Below, piece by piece: positions 34,048-35,645 of a DNA stretch of 35,645 nt; within the stretch, counting starts at the first letter, position 1; every line of letters starts with the position of its first letter. The DNA comes from Entrophospora sp. SA101 (Eukaryota > Glomeromycota > Glomeromycetes > Entrophosporales > Entrophosporaceae): positions 27,228 to 62,872 of the forward strand of contig CAUDNR010001114.1 of NCBI GenBank assembly GCA_958430865.1. The letters run 5' to 3'. The notes beneath the pieces were generated by a model that saw only the letters and a list, made by a program, of their open reading frames with translations, made no database searches and was not told where the DNA came from. The position numbers and the translations under genes were made by a program.

Positions 34048-34539
34048 ACCTGCAAACCAGGCTCTTCTTGTCCAATTAAACCATACAAATTGTTGATATA
34101 TCTTATATAATTGTCTCTTAACTCTGATTTAATTATCATTTGTTGATCTTTCTCTGCTGTTTCCTTGGGCCTTTGCAAACCACCTTTGGAAAGTAATTGT
34201 GAGAAAATACGATATAGTGCATGAATGGCAGAGTAAACAATCTTTGGCATTTCATAATTCTTTTCAAATACATAACAAAAACCATATAATACAATTTAAA
34301 TTAATTTAGAAATTTCTAAGGTAAATCCATATCATTTGTCCTCTAATTCCATAACTAATAAATACCTCAGTGAAATCTATTAGTTTGTTAAAATTAACAT
34401 TGTTGGTTTTATTTTCTATAAAATCTTGTTCAAGCTCTTTGATCTTTTTTATTATTTCATTTTCTTTTTCCTGGGTGCAGTTATCATCATCATTATTGTT
34501 CTTTTCTAAAACCTTTCGTTTTTTATTATTTAATGACAT
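31785..34539 (-). CDS. NOC4: Nucleolar complex protein 4 (CBF/Mak21 family)
   Basis: Exons in transcript order: 34539-34366, 34259-34050, 33925-33713, 33614-33555, 33465-32958, 32877-32817, 32720-32610, 32526-32354, 32290-32193, 32097-31984 and 31901-31785, giving 612 residues. The conserved CBF/NOC core is clear: ISLLALNGLFTLINEHNL, YPDFYKKLYNLFD, HVKYRSRFFRLADLFLSS, HLPVQLVAAFIKRMSHLSLT and LIRRHPPC. DPYDFYEQDPLKSNAIDSSL (about 500-520) is also typical. Noc4 works with Nop14 in nucleolar 40S subunit maturation (family knowledge). An acidic Asp/Glu tract at about residues 280-310 is coded by a CATCCT-type repeat. It makes the protein somewhat longer than yeast (about 550) or human (about 516) Noc4. 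The boundary between exons 3 and 4 is the weakest; alternative donors lie within 12 bases. Confidence 0.93.
34011..34047. repeat. (TTGA)n microsatellite in NOC4 intron 2
   Basis: A 37-base run of TTGA units, about nine copies. On the transcribed strand it is (ATCA)n and starts at the fourth base of the intron, immediately after the donor GTA. Length changes would alter intron size, and changes at the edge could affect the donor site. Confidence 0.95.
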
Positions 34540-35645
34540 TTTGCCGTTAGCATTAGATCAAAAAAAAATTTTTTATTTAATATGGCAATGATTTTCTTTG
34601 ATCAAATGCTGTGCCATCCAAAATTTAAATTTTTAGATAATCTTTTTAATTTAAGTAATCAGATTTCTTTTATTGGAAAAATTTTCTGTATCACGAAAAC
34701 TTTTAAGCCGATCATTGACCTTTTAGGAATTCACAAGGGAAGATCATTCCGAAATTTTACAATTTACATATATAAAACGACCTAACTTTGAAGCTTTATG
34801 ACTCAAAACTTTTCTAATTAAAAGAAAAAATAACTGACGGAAATGAAGCTCAGGTATTTAGCTTTAATTCTATCGGTTTACTTTTTTCTTTTTCTTTTTT
34901 AATAAGGAGTTATAAGCTTTTAAAGTCTGTGATAATCATTGACATCCTGCACTATAGTATATATGATTTGACAAATAATAATATTAAATAAATGAGGAAA
35001 GAAAATTATTATTGATTTATTTGTATATGCATAAATTTTTTTATTTATAACAAATTAATGTAACTTTAAAAAAAATTGCATTTTATAGACCTTATATTTC
35101 TCTTTGGAAAATTTGTAAATTTTCAAGAAGATGTTATAGGTTTATGAATGTCTATAAAATGAAGCTTTCTGGCAAAGCTGCTATTTTTGCAGCCAAAAAA
35201 AAATACTGTTATCATTCACAGAAGAGTCACATCAATCACGTGAGACTTCTTAAACATTCTGTAAATCATGTGATGATCTGTGGTGAAAAAATTTAAAATC
35301 TTTCTATAAGATTGTTACTTAGGACTTGTAGAATAAAACTACAGAGTCTTTCTTTGACTGTCAACCATAAATTTTGGCACTATTTTTTTGAAATATTTGG
35401 AATATTTTGAACAAGGCAAATAAAGACTAGAAATATGGAAAAATCTATTTGATAATTTAAAAAGAACAAATGTTTTTTGCAAGTTTATATACAACTTTTG
35501 GTCATCTTCCAGGCCTTTTCTGGCAAATAAAAATTTCGAGTTGTATATAGGACTTTTTTTGGGTACAGCTAAGGTATCACCAATCGAAGTAATAATAAGA
35601 GATGTGTTATTAATAAAAGAAATAGTTTCTTCTGTTACTAATGAT
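34540..35645. other. Upstream flank of NOC4, no gene seen
   Basis: AT-rich sequence to the window end. The frame at 34582-34785 lacks motifs and is not called. Around 35215-35285, CACATCAATCACGTGA and TCATGTGATGATCTGTGG form a rough inverted arrangement around a CACGTG word, which might be a bHLH-type site or an old repeat. Nothing else can be supported. Confidence 0.35.

Overview
This window looks like nuclear DNA of an early-diverging filamentous fungus. A Rhizophagus-like arbuscular mycorrhizal fungus (Glomeromycotina) is the best guess. The sequence is very AT-rich, and genes carry many short GT-AG introns. Very small exons occur, Asn/Gln-rich low-complexity tracts lie inside proteins, and decayed DNA transposons fill the space between genes. 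The species assignment is inference; no rRNA or other marker is present.

Layout. Positions 1-1200 are a nest of small non-autonomous elements (MITEs), two of them standing side by side on the same 8-bp target. Positions 1535-5861 (+) hold a ten-exon gene joining a bromodomain-like segment to a C-terminal protein kinase domain. It converges on a four-exon gene for the AP-2 clathrin adaptor sigma subunit (6000-6671, -). A Tc1/mariner-like element with TA target duplication and an inactivated transposase (7058-9717) follows. Then come three hAT-type MITEs in 600 bases, a pogo/Tigger-like transposase relic, and a 620-bp element with GGTTCGG-rich ends (to 12126).

Positions 12951-15466 (+) hold a twelve-exon septin. 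It converges on a WD40 protein of the Mak11/PAK1IP1 ribosome-biogenesis family (15898-17628, -). Next on the minus strand is a MEF2-type MADS-box transcription factor (18333-20428). About 9.5 kb upstream of the MADS gene have no convincing gene; they hold a short tandem repeat, two pogo-like MITEs and weak open frames. The right end has a chromodomain/coiled-coil gene (30084-31550, +) with a tandemly duplicated exon-intron unit, converging on NOC4 (31785-34539, -), a 40S ribosome-biogenesis factor.

I assembled the exon models by hand. In all seven main genes the intron phases agree and the coding length is divisible by three without an internal stop. AP-2 sigma (vesicle traffic), septin (cortex/cytokinesis), Mak11-like and Noc4 (ribosome assembly) are housekeeping genes; the bromodomain-kinase and chromodomain genes look lineage-specific. 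No tRNA, rRNA, CRISPR array or bacterial-type operon signal was found.
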